From the NCBI GenBank assembly GCA_030041005.1, contig JASHOR010000032.1, positions 1 to 64,000 on the forward strand: 64,000 bases of DNA, in the 5' to 3' direction. This stretch comes from Xanthobacteraceae bacterium. Lineage in GTDB: Bacteria; Pseudomonadota; Alphaproteobacteria; Rhizobiales; Xanthobacteraceae. The translations under genes and the position numbers were made by a program. The notes below the pieces were generated by a model. That model was given only the letters and a program-made list of their open reading frames with translations. It did no database searches and was not told the DNA's origin. Each line of letters starts with the position of its first letter. The first letter of the stretch is position 1. This document shows positions 54,423-62,927 of this stretch, one piece after another.

Positions 54423-55446
54423 CGTGGACGCCGCTGATGAGGTTGCACTCGAAGAGCGGCGCCGCAGCGAGCGGCGGCCTCACGGGGACGATCTTTTCGC
54501 CGATGCGATCCAATGCGGCGGCAAGGTCCCGGCGGGCCTCTGCGGCGTGTTCCGCGGTTACGGACGCGAACGCGATCTTCGCCCCGATGGGCAACCGGCC
54601 GATCGCGGGGAGGTCCGCCGAAATGACAGTGGCAATCTTCGGATAACCGCCGGTCGTCTGATGATCGGCCAACAGCACCATCGGCTGACCGCTCCCGGGC
54701 ACCTGAATTGACCCGGTCACGATGGCATCTGACACAATATTGAATCCGCGCCGGGCGCGGATCGGGCTGCCTTGAAGGCGTATGCCCATGCGATTCGATC
54801 CGGCACTGACTTCATATTCGGAGACCAGAAACCTCTTGATCTCGTCATCGGAGAAATAATCGCTTTGCGGACCAAGCATGACTCGGAAACGGCCGGGGGG
54901 AACCAGATCCAAGCTATCGATGCGACATTCATTGCGCTCGGTTGCGGTCGCGCAGCGAAGCGGCAGGATGTCACCGGCCGTCAGCGCGCGGCCTTGCCAA
55001 CCGCCGATCCGGCCGCGGCTGTCGGTGGCGACGCTGCCGAGCACGGCCGCAACCGCGAAGCCGCCCTCCACGGCGATGTACAAGCTTGATCCCGTCTTCA
55101 GCGAGCCGACGCGAACGACCTGACCGCGCCGCAGGCGAACGCTTTGCATGAGAGCAATCGCGTGGCCGCGGTCGCTGGCCGCATCGTCGAGAACCTCGAC
55201 GGTTGCTTCGGTGCCGACAAAAGCCAGGCGCGCATCCTCGGCTTCGATCACGAATGTCGGCCCGACATAGAGCGCCTCCAGGGCTCCGAGATTCGCCGGA
55301 TTGCCGACGAGCGCGTTCGCCGCCCGAAACGATACCGGATCGAGAGCCCCTCCGGTGGAAACGCCCAGCCGCTGGAAGCCGTGGCGCCCAAGGTCTTGAA
55401 TGGTCGTCGACAACCCAGGCGAGAGGATGCGCAACGCCGGATTCAT
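54409..55446 (-). CDS. pxpC: 5-Oxoprolinase / urea-amidolyase family subunit C
   Basis: The 345-residue protein matches the KipA/PxpC (biotin-dependent carboxyltransferase AHS2) family: ILSPGLSTTIQDLGRHGFQR at the start, GVSTGGALDPVSFR, and GSNRMGIRLQG with QVPGSGQPMVLLADHQTTGGYP near 260. With PxpB it opens 5-oxoproline to glutamate in an ATP-dependent reaction. ATG 55446 overlaps the PxpB stop by four bases. Confidence 0.9.
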   Translation of the reverse strand: MNPALRILSPGLSTTIQDLGRHGFQRLGVSTGGALDPVSFRAANALVGNPANLGALEALYVGPTFVIEAEDARLAFVGTEATVEVLDDAASDRGHAIALMQSVRLRRGQVVRVGSLKTGSSLYIAVEGGFAVAAVLGSVATDSRGRIGGWQGRALTAGDILPLRCATATERNECRIDSLDLVPPGRFRVMLGPQSDYFSDDEIKRFLVSEYEVSAGSNRMGIRLQGSPIRARRGFNIVSDAIVTGSIQVPGSGQPMVLLADHQTTGGYPKIATVISADLPAIGRLPIGAKIAFASVTAEHAAEARRDLAAALDRIGEKIVPVRPPLAAAPLFECNLISGVHDAAA

Positions 55447-56177
55447 GCCGCCGCTCCAACAAATTCGTCTGCCGGCTCTATTCTGAAATCGGCTTGCGCC
55501 GCCTTGGCGCTGAGCTTTTCATGTTCGCTGGCGGACACCGGCACCAAGGCGACCTTGTCTCCAGGAGACATGAGCGCAGTGGCGCGGACATGATTCCATA
55601 GCGGAATCGGGCAGCACCCGATCACGTGCCAGCCGCACGGAGTCTCCAGCGGAAACACGCACGACATGCTCCCCGCGATCGCAACTGAACCGGCGGGAAT
55701 CTTCGTCCTCGGCGTCTCGAGCCGGTCGAGCGCCAACTCGCGCGGTACCTCGCCCATATACGCCTGGCCGGGGAGGAAGCCGAGCATATAGACGTGATAA
55801 AGCGGCGCGCTGTGGCGTTCGATCACTTGCCGCTTCGACAGCCCGGCACGCCGAGCGACATCGTGCAGGTCGATGGCGAAGCTCTCGTCATAGCACACGG
55901 GCAAACGCCACAGATGGCCGGCGGCATCGTTCGTTTTGAGATCTTTCATCCGATCGTCGATCCGTTCGGCGAGCGACGCCGCTGAGATCGCGAGCGGTTC
56001 ATAATGGATCAGCAGCGAGCGGAAGGTGGGAACGGTTTCCACCACTCCCTCGATGCGATCCGCATCGAGAGAGTGGGCGAGCGAGAGCACGGCGCCGTTG
56101 AGCCTGCGGTCGATGCAGTCGCCGAACTCGACAACCAGAGCCGTATCGCCGGCCGGAAGCACCCTGTAATCGTACAT
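55443..56177 (-). CDS. pxpB: 5-Oxoprolinase subunit B (KipI-like)
   Basis: The 244-residue protein has the AHS1 pattern: YRVLPAGDTALVVEFG at the start, YHVYMLGFLPGQAYMGEVP near 128 and the RTKIPAGSVAIAGSMSCVFP stretch near 157. KipI-like proteins may also inhibit a sensor kinase in Bacilli, but the neighbouring PxpC favours 5-oxoprolinase. PxpA (LamB/YcsF) is not in the window. ATG 56177 chosen where similarity begins. Confidence 0.9.
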   Translation of the reverse strand: MYDYRVLPAGDTALVVEFGDCIDRRLNGAVLSLAHSLDADRIEGVVETVPTFRSLLIHYEPLAISAASLAERIDDRMKDLKTNDAAGHLWRLPVCYDESFAIDLHDVARRAGLSKRQVIERHSAPLYHVYMLGFLPGQAYMGEVPRELALDRLETPRTKIPAGSVAIAGSMSCVFPLETPCGWHVIGCCPIPLWNHVRATALMSPGDKVALVPVSASEHEKLSAKAAQADFRIEPADEFVGAAA

Positions 56178-56221
56178 GAGTGGCGCCCCTACTGAATTCT
56201 GGGATGGCCAATCAGCACGCT

Positions 56222-57133
56222 TCAAAGGGCGGCCGGTTCGGACGGATCGTGTTTCGACTCCGCAGTCACGCGCTCGGCCGGCAGGAACCAGGGCTTGACG
56301 CTGACGCCGCGGCGCAACGAGTACATGTAGAAGATCGGCAATTGACGCGGGAACAGCGCCCGCAGCTCGCTGCCGTTGAAGGTGACGAAGATCGAGCCGG
56401 GAAACGCGCGCTCGACGGCGCGCTGCTCGACCAAATTCATCCGCAAATAAGTCAGCGCACCTTCCTGCACCGTGGCAGAGCCCCGATACCATTTCCGCGC
56501 GCTGACAATCAGCTTGTCCAGGATCTCGGACGAGACCGATGCTTCCGCCGCGGCCGGTGCCGCCGTTATCCCGGATGATTTGACGAGATGACCAAGCAGA
56601 CACGTATCGAACCCGCGCTGCTCGGCCAATTTTTTGACCTCGTCGAAGTATTGCTGCATGTCGTGGCGGCGATGCCCGTTCAACTCGGCATGGGTGTCGG
56701 TTAGGATCAGCGTCATCGCCGCACCGGGCGCATAGACCCCGGCAACACGCGACGCCAAAACGGAAAGGAAATCGAGACACTGCAGCTCGGGCTCGCCCGC
56801 CCAGCACCGAGGGCCTTTGCCCCAATAGAGCACGAAATGCACAGCCTCTCGCGCCGCGACTGCATCCGCAATTGCACGTAACATCAACTGCGTATCGGAC
56901 GGCTGCTCGCGCTTGAATGCCCAGGTATTGAAGGCGCGCAGCACTCCTTCAGCGCTTGCCCCGATGTCCCGTTCCGCCTTTGCCGGCGATTTGGACGCCG
57001 GGCGGGATGGATGGAGCAGTTTGTAGTTGTTGAAGGAGGGTCGATCAGGATTCGAAATGGCGGATTTTGATCCAAATTCCTGCGCGAACGATAGCGCCGC
57101 CACGCTACCGTCATACGCAACGCCACTTGCCAT
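56222..57133 (-). CDS. Possible isocyanide synthase-like (DIT1/PvcA) protein
   Basis: The 303-residue protein has no signal peptide or membrane helix. Segments such as FLSVLASRVAGVYAPGAAMT, LTDTHAELNGH, QEGALTYLRMNLVEQRAVER and PGSIFVTFNG recall the DIT1/PvcA isonitrile synthase family, which makes isocyanide from tyrosine or tryptophan. I judged this from remembered motif shape only, and the usual partner PvcB oxygenase is missing. It precedes pxpB and pxpC on the same strand. ATG 57133 follows GGTGAGG. If not a synthase, it is an uncharacterised cytosolic protein. Confidence 0.5.
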   Translation of the reverse strand: MASGVAYDGSVAALSFAQEFGSKSAISNPDRPSFNNYKLLHPSRPASKSPAKAERDIGASAEGVLRAFNTWAFKREQPSDTQLMLRAIADAVAAREAVHFVLYWGKGPRCWAGEPELQCLDFLSVLASRVAGVYAPGAAMTLILTDTHAELNGHRRHDMQQYFDEVKKLAEQRGFDTCLLGHLVKSSGITAAPAAAEASVSSEILDKLIVSARKWYRGSATVQEGALTYLRMNLVEQRAVERAFPGSIFVTFNGSELRALFPRQLPIFYMYSLRRGVSVKPWFLPAERVTAESKHDPSEPAAL

Positions 57134-57835
57134 AGCCTCACCGCACCAAATTAACGATCTGTTGAGGATGATTAAGAGCCCGTTAAAGGTCAATCTTAAT
57201 CGTTAAGAAAGGTTAACCCGATCATGACAATCGTAAGATCAACACAACTCACCACAACTAATGCTTGCGCGAAAATGCTCTGAATCCAACGATGCCGGCC
57301 GCCCGATCGGAAACAGACCGGCGAATGCCTGTCCCTTCTCTCGCGGGAGCGAGTTGGCCTTGGCGTTGACGAAATCCTCCGTTCTCGTCTTGCAGTGGAT
57401 GGGCAAGAAAACAAAAACGTCTCGACAACGAGTAGGCACGAGCAGCCATCTCTCTCGTACATCCGTTGAGCATCTTGTTTCCGTCATGAAAGATTTTCAC
57501 GCACGAAGATTAGGTGCGCTCTGCGAGACGACGTTCGCGCGCTTGTCGACCAACCTCACCCGACGTTGCGACGCCAAACACAGAGACATTTGCCATCGCG
57601 GACGCCCACGCTTGGCCGAGGCGCCGACGACGGCTCAATCCGTTGCCGGAAACACGGCGAACGTCAAACCGCGTCGAGCGCCCGGCGTTGCCGTGCGGAC
57701 GTTGCACACTATATTTTTGGGGTCCGCTCCCCTCTGGCATTCTTGATGTCGTGAGGGCAAACTGACTGGATTTCCGGCAGGCATTCGCTGGGGAAAACGC
57801 TCGATTTTCCCGATCCTGCCTTGGAGGCCTGCGCA
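57134..57835. other. Long intergenic region with promoter-like motifs
   Basis: About 700 bases lie between the divergent isocyanide-synthase-like gene and the indolepyruvate oxidoreductase gene. The part 57140-57260 is unusually AT-rich, with TTAA at 57151, 57172, 57183, 57196, 57203 and 57213, some in CtrA-like spacing. A perfect 7-bp hairpin, GGGAAAA(57791-57797)/TTTTCCC(57805-57811), is just ahead of the oxidoreductase ribosome site. No credible coding frame is seen between 57261 and 57780. Confidence 0.5.
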
Positions 57836-60800
57836 ATGGCGCTGCGCGACGTCAAGCTCGACGACAAATACGACCTTGGAAAGAATCGCGTCTTTGTCAC
57901 CGGCTTTCAGGCGTTGGTGCGCTTGTGCCTGATGCAGAAGGAGTTGGACCGCCGCAATGGCCTTCGCACGGCGGGTTTTGTCACCGGCTATCGCGGCTCG
58001 CCGCTGGGCGGCCTCGATACTCAATTTCTTCGCGCCCAGCCGTTCCTCGACAAAAGCGACATCCGCTTCCAGGGCGGCATCAATGAGGATTTGGCCGCAA
58101 CCGCGGTATGGGGTTCGCAGCAGGCGGAACTGCGCGGCGAGGGCCGCTACGACGGCGTCTTCGCCATGTGGTACGGCAAGGGGCCGGGCGTCGATCGAAC
58201 CGGCGACGTGTTCCGCCATGCCAACCTGGCAGGGACCGCCAGAAATGGCGGCGTCCTGGCGCTCATGGGCGACGACCACACTGCCGAATCCTCGACCACG
58301 GCGCATCAATCCGAGTACCACTTCATCGACGTGATGATCCCGGTTCTCAATCCCGCCGGAGTGCAGGAGGTCCTCGATTACGGGCTCTATGGTTGGGCGA
58401 TGTCGCGCTTCACCGGCACCTGGGTGGCGCTCAAGACCATGCACGAGACGATCGAGTCGACGGCCGCAATCGATGCGAGCCTCGATCGCGTGAGCATCGT
58501 CGCGCCCGCCGATTTCCAGATGCCGGAAGGCGGTCTCAACATCCGCCTCAACGATCCGATCCTGGCGCAGGAGGCGCGTTTGCACGACTTCAAGCGCGAC
58601 GCCATGCTCGCGTTCGTGCGTGCCAACAAGCTCAATCGCATCATCACTTGCGGCGGACGCGATCCCAAGATCGGCATAATCACCACCGGCAAGAGCTATC
58701 TCGACGTGCGTCAGGCGTTCGATGAGCTTGGGATCGACGAGGTCAGATGTAACGAGCTCGGCATCCGCCTTTTCAAGGTGGCGTGCCCATGGCCGTTGAG
58801 CAGGCGCGAATTGCAGGAGTTTGCGCAAGGCCTCGATTTGATCGTTGTCGTCGAGGAAAAACGTTCGCTGATCGAAGTGCAAGTGCGCGAAGAATTGTAC
58901 GGCAGCGCCAACCAGCCCTTGTGCATCGGCAAGAAGGACGAACAGGGCAACTGGCTGTTCCCCGTCAAGGGCGCGCTCGATCCCAACGATGTCGCCATCT
59001 GCATCGGCGACCGCCTGCTGAAGTATCATCGCAATGACGACATCGCCCGGCGCGTTGCCCGGCTCAAGGACTACCAGCGCATCGCCGCGGAAACCAAGGA
59101 CGTGGCCCAGCGCATTCCCTATTTCTGCTCCGGCTGCCCGCATAATTCCTCGACGGTCGTGCCCGAGGGCATGCGCGCCTATGCGGGCATTGGCTGCCAC
59201 TACATGGCGCAGTGGATGGACCGCTCGACGTTGGGCTACACCCAGATGGGCGGCGAAGGCGCCAACTGGATCGGAGAAGCGCCGTTTTCCACCCGCAAGC
59301 ACGTTTTTCAGAATCTCGGCGACGGCACCTACAATCACTCGGGATACTTGGCGATCCGCGCCGCCATCGCCTCGAACACCAACATCACCTACAAGATCCT
59401 GTTCAACGATGCGGTGGCTATGACCGGCGGTCAGGCCAACGATGGCGGCCTTACTGTGCCGCAGATCGCGAGCCAAGTCGCGGCCGAAGGCGCCAAGCGC
59501 GTTGTCGTGGTCACCGACGAGCCTGGCAAATATGCGCGCAACATCGTGTGGCCGAAGGGCCTTTCGATCCATCATCGCGACGATCTGATCGCGGTGCAGA
59601 AGGAGCTTGCGGAAATTCCCGGCGTGACGGTGCTGATCTACGATCAGACCTGCGCGGCGGAAAAGCGGCGACGACGCAAGCGCGGCACTTTTCCGGACCC
59701 GCAAAAGCGCGTGATCATCAACGAGCTCGTATGCGAGGGCTGCGGCGATTGTGGCGTCAAGTCGAACTGCGTCTCAGTGCAGCCGCTGGAGACCGAATGG
59801 GGGCGCAAACGCACCATCGATCAATCGAGTTGCAACAAGGATTTTTCCTGCATCAAGGGCTTCTGTCCGTCTTTCGTCACCATCCACGGCGCCAAACTGA
59901 AAAAGGGGCGAGGTGTCGCGGCCGATCACGATCTGCCGCCGTTGCCCGAGCCGAAGCTGCCGACGATCGATCAAACCTACAACATCATCGTTACCGGAGT
60001 GGGCGGCACCGGAATCGTCACCACCGGCGGCATCCTGGGCATGGCGGCGCATCTGGAGGGCAAGGGCGTCGGAGTGCTCGATATGGCCGGACTCGCACAA
60101 AAGGGCGGGGCCGTATTCAGTCACATCCGTATTTCCGATGGATCGGAAAAGATCCATGCTATCCGTGTCGCCGCCGGCCGCGCCGATCTCGTGCTCGGGG
60201 GTGACATTGTCGTCGCGGGCACGCGCAAGGTTCTTGCCGCGGTGAAGAACGGCGCCACCGAGGTGGTCGTCAATACGGCCGAGTTTCTGCCCGGCGAGTT
60301 TACCCGCAACGCCGATTTCTCGCTGCCGGGCGAACGGCTCAAACGGGCCATCATGGCCGATGCCGGTCGCGACAAGACGCATTTCATTGATGCTTCGCGC
60401 ATTGCGATGGGCCTGTTCGGCCAATCGATCGGCGCGAACATGCTCCTGGTCGGCTACGCCTATCAGCTCGGCGCGATCCCGCTCGCGGCTGCAGCGATAG
60501 AGAAAGCGATCGAGCTCAACGGCGAAGCCGTCGCCATGAACAAGGCAGCCTTCCATTGGGGCCGCCACATGGCTGTCGACCGCGCCGCCGTGGAGAGGCT
60601 TGCGCAGCCCACAGCGGCAGCCGCGAGCGATGCGCGGTTTTTATCGGAATCCTTCGAACAGACGGTGCAGAGGCGGGTCGATTTTCTCACTGCCTATCAG
60701 AACGAAACCTACGCCAGACGTTATCGGACAACGGTGGATAAAGTGAAGGCAACCGAGTCTGCGCGCGCTCCGGGCAAATGCGGCCTTGCCGAAGCTGTTG

Positions 60801-61315
60801 CACGTTATCTCTTCAAGTTGATGGCCTACAAGGACGAGTACGAGGTCGCGCGCCTTTTCACCGACGGCTCATTTGCCAATCAGGTCAAGTCGGAGTTCGA
60901 CGGCGAAAATCTCCGTTTCGAGTTCCATCTGGCGCCGCCGCTCCTTGCGCGTCGCGACAAAGAGACCGGGCTGCCGCGCAAAATGAGCTTTGGCCCATGG
61001 ATGCTGCCGGTCTTTCGTGTTCTGGCGAAGCTCAAGGTCTTGCGCGGGACGCCATTCGATCCGTTCGGCCGCACGCTCGAGCGGCGCACGGAGCGAACAC
61101 TCGTCACCGATTACGAGACGCTGCTTGAGGAGATCATGGCGAAGTTGACGCCGGAGAACCATCAGGTTGCAGTGGGTCTCGCCGCGATTCCGGAAAAAAT
61201 TCGCGGCTTCGGTCATATCAAACAGCGCCATGTTATGGCTGCCAAAGCCGACCAGGCTGAATTACTTGCGCAGTTTCGCGCCGGTGCGCCCGTGTTGCTT
61301 GATGCCGCAGAGTAG
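57836..61315 (+). CDS. Indolepyruvate:ferredoxin oxidoreductase (fused)
   Basis: The 1159-residue protein fuses the TPP-binding alpha-type and the gamma-type domains. N-terminal GYRGSPLGGLD and the TPP half MGGEGANWIGEAPF are followed by a cluster-binding CEGCGDCGVKSNC stretch and a C-terminal domain with GVGGTGIVTTGGILG and LAQKGGAVFSHIRI. It converts aryl or branched-chain 2-oxo acids to acyl-CoA with ferredoxin as acceptor. This long aerobic-tolerant form is common in alphaproteobacteria. ATG 57836 follows GGAGG with eight bases spacing. Confidence 0.92.
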   Translation: MALRDVKLDDKYDLGKNRVFVTGFQALVRLCLMQKELDRRNGLRTAGFVTGYRGSPLGGLDTQFLRAQPFLDKSDIRFQGGINEDLAATAVWGSQQAELRGEGRYDGVFAMWYGKGPGVDRTGDVFRHANLAGTARNGGVLALMGDDHTAESSTTAHQSEYHFIDVMIPVLNPAGVQEVLDYGLYGWAMSRFTGTWVALKTMHETIESTAAIDASLDRVSIVAPADFQMPEGGLNIRLNDPILAQEARLHDFKRDAMLAFVRANKLNRIITCGGRDPKIGIITTGKSYLDVRQAFDELGIDEVRCNELGIRLFKVACPWPLSRRELQEFAQGLDLIVVVEEKRSLIEVQVREELYGSANQPLCIGKKDEQGNWLFPVKGALDPNDVAICIGDRLLKYHRNDDIARRVARLKDYQRIAAETKDVAQRIPYFCSGCPHNSSTVVPEGMRAYAGIGCHYMAQWMDRSTLGYTQMGGEGANWIGEAPFSTRKHVFQNLGDGTYNHSGYLAIRAAIASNTNITYKILFNDAVAMTGGQANDGGLTVPQIASQVAAEGAKRVVVVTDEPGKYARNIVWPKGLSIHHRDDLIAVQKELAEIPGVTVLIYDQTCAAEKRRRRKRGTFPDPQKRVIINELVCEGCGDCGVKSNCVSVQPLETEWGRKRTIDQSSCNKDFSCIKGFCPSFVTIHGAKLKKGRGVAADHDLPPLPEPKLPTIDQTYNIIVTGVGGTGIVTTGGILGMAAHLEGKGVGVLDMAGLAQKGGAVFSHIRISDGSEKIHAIRVAAGRADLVLGGDIVVAGTRKVLAAVKNGATEVVVNTAEFLPGEFTRNADFSLPGERLKRAIMADAGRDKTHFIDASRIAMGLFGQSIGANMLLVGYAYQLGAIPLAAAAIEKAIELNGEAVAMNKAAFHWGRHMAVDRAAVERLAQPTAAAASDARFLSESFEQTVQRRVDFLTAYQNETYARRYRTTVDKVKATESARAPGKCGLAEAVARYLFKLMAYKDEYEVARLFTDGSFANQVKSEFDGENLRFEFHLAPPLLARRDKETGLPRKMSFGPWMLPVFRVLAKLKVLRGTPFDPFGRTLERRTERTLVTDYETLLEEIMAKLTPENHQVAVGLAAIPEKIRGFGHIKQRHVMAAKADQAELLAQFRAGAPVLLDAAE

Positions 61316-61460
61316 CACGCCTGTTCCGCGATCGGCCGTCGGGAGAGCGCATGATCTTGTTCCGCCCGGGGTCCTTGCGATCAACGGAAGGCGGCGGTAA
61401 CGGCTGGTCCCATCGGCGGGGCCGAACTGCAGTCTGATCATCGGGAAGTTTTGCAGAGTC

Positions 61461-62666
61461 ATGAGCGAATCGCAGCCAAGCCAGAAAGGCCAATTGGCCG
61501 ACATTGCACGCGTTCTGGCCCCGACGGAAGCCGCCGCGTCTGGCGAGGCTCCAGGCGCGGCCGCAGCAACCAAACCGGCGCCAGCGGAGGAGACCGTTGC
61601 AGCGCGACCGAGCGCCGGCGTCAACGCATCTGCGCCGGAGATCGCGGCGCCTGCCGCCGCCGAACCGGCCCCGGTCGAAAACGGCATCGGCATACTTCTC
61701 GTCAACCTGGGCACGCCGGACGCCGCCAATCCGGCGGCAGTCCGCCGATACCTGAAGGAGTTCCTCAGCGATCGACGCGTTATCGAGAGGAACTCGCTGT
61801 TGTGGAAGATACTGCTCAACGGCGTCATTCTGCCGCTGCGCTCGCGCCGTCGGGCGCACGATTACCAGAAAATCTGGGATCGCGAGAAGAACGAGTCGCC
61901 GATCAAAGTCATCTCCCGCTCGCAAGCGGAAAAGCTTGCCATAAGGCTTGATCTGCTGGGCAAGAATGTCATCGTCGACTGGGCGATGCGCTATGCCAGT
62001 CCTTCCATCGCCTCGCGCCTTGAGGCTCTGATCAAGCGCGGTTGCAACCGCATCCTCGTCATGCCGCTTTATCCGCAATATGCGGCGGCCAGCACCGCCA
62101 CCGCCTGCGACGAAGTCTATCGGTTTGTGATGAAGGTGCGGCGGCAGCCGGCCCTGCGCATCCTCCCCGCCTATTACGACGATCGCTGGTACATCGAGGT
62201 CCTGGCTTCCTCGCTACAGACACAGCTCAAGGCGCTGCGATTCGAACCGGACGTCATTCTTGCCTCCTATCACGGGATTCCAAAGCAATACGCCGACAAG
62301 GGCGATCCCTATGGAAGCCAATGCGTGAAAACGACGGAGCTGCTCCGCCAACAGCTCGGCTTCGATGAGAATAAGCTGAGGATGTCGTTTCAATCGCGCT
62401 TTGGCCGAGCCAAATGGATCGAGCCCTACACGATCAAGACCGTGAAAGCGCTGGCCAAGAAAGGCGTCAAGAACCTCGTCGTGATAACGCCCGGCTTCGC
62501 TGCCGATTGCCTGGAGACATTGGAAGAAATCGCGGTCGAGAACGCGCGCGTGTTCAAGCGCCACGGCGGCAAGAACTTCGCCGCGATCCCCTGTCTCAAT
62601 GACAGCGAAGCCGGCATGATGCTTATCTGGCAGCTCGCCATGCGCGAGCTGAAAGGCTGGGTGTAA
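61461..62666 (+). CDS. hemH: Ferrochelatase with long Ala/Pro-rich N-terminal tail
   Basis: The 401-residue enzyme inserts iron into protoporphyrin IX. The core begins at residue 75 with GIGILLVNLGTPD and has the active-site histidine H271 in ILASYHGIPKQY, with GFAADCLETLEEI toward the C-terminus. The first 74 residues are low-complexity (Ala, Pro, Glu), are not part of the fold and are about 60 residues longer than usual ferrochelatase N-termini. The gene follows the oxidoreductase by 145 bases. Confidence 0.9.
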   Translation: MSESQPSQKGQLADIARVLAPTEAAASGEAPGAAAATKPAPAEETVAARPSAGVNASAPEIAAPAAAEPAPVENGIGILLVNLGTPDAANPAAVRRYLKEFLSDRRVIERNSLLWKILLNGVILPLRSRRRAHDYQKIWDREKNESPIKVISRSQAEKLAIRLDLLGKNVIVDWAMRYASPSIASRLEALIKRGCNRILVMPLYPQYAAASTATACDEVYRFVMKVRRQPALRILPAYYDDRWYIEVLASSLQTQLKALRFEPDVILASYHGIPKQYADKGDPYGSQCVKTTELLRQQLGFDENKLRMSFQSRFGRAKWIEPYTIKTVKALAKKGVKNLVVITPGFAADCLETLEEIAVENARVFKRHGGKNFAAIPCLNDSEAGMMLIWQLAMRELKGWV

Positions 62667-62808
62667 GGCGCATCGGTTCCGCTGGTCGCACCCAACGACG
62701 AGGGCATCCCTCTACGGTCTCGGCGCTTTGAACCGGGCTGCGTCCGGTTTGCATAAACTCTTGCGGCGCCGCGGTCCTGGTTACCGCCGACGTCCGGTCA
62801 ACCTCCCG

Positions 62809-62836
62809 TTAACCATAAGCGTTTTAGCTTCATTAA
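62809..62836 (+). promoter_or_regulatory. CtrA-like half-site cluster
   Basis: TTAACCAT (62809-62816) and TTAA (62833-62836) lie 92-119 bases before the outer-membrane barrel gene. TTAACCAT is a known CtrA recognition half-site in alphaproteobacteria. Motif-based only; one such match can be chance. Confidence 0.35.
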
Positions 62837-62927
62837 CGATCGGACCGCGGTTCGGGGGCCGGTGCCGGTCCCGCGTGGGCCGGCGTGCGGCATGGCGGAA
62901 TGATCGACCAGGACGAGGAGGTCGCCA

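Noticed and set aside
57635..59704. 689-codon open frame on the minus strand
   Set aside because: It is antisense to the indolepyruvate oxidoreductase, whose motifs are clear on the plus strand.
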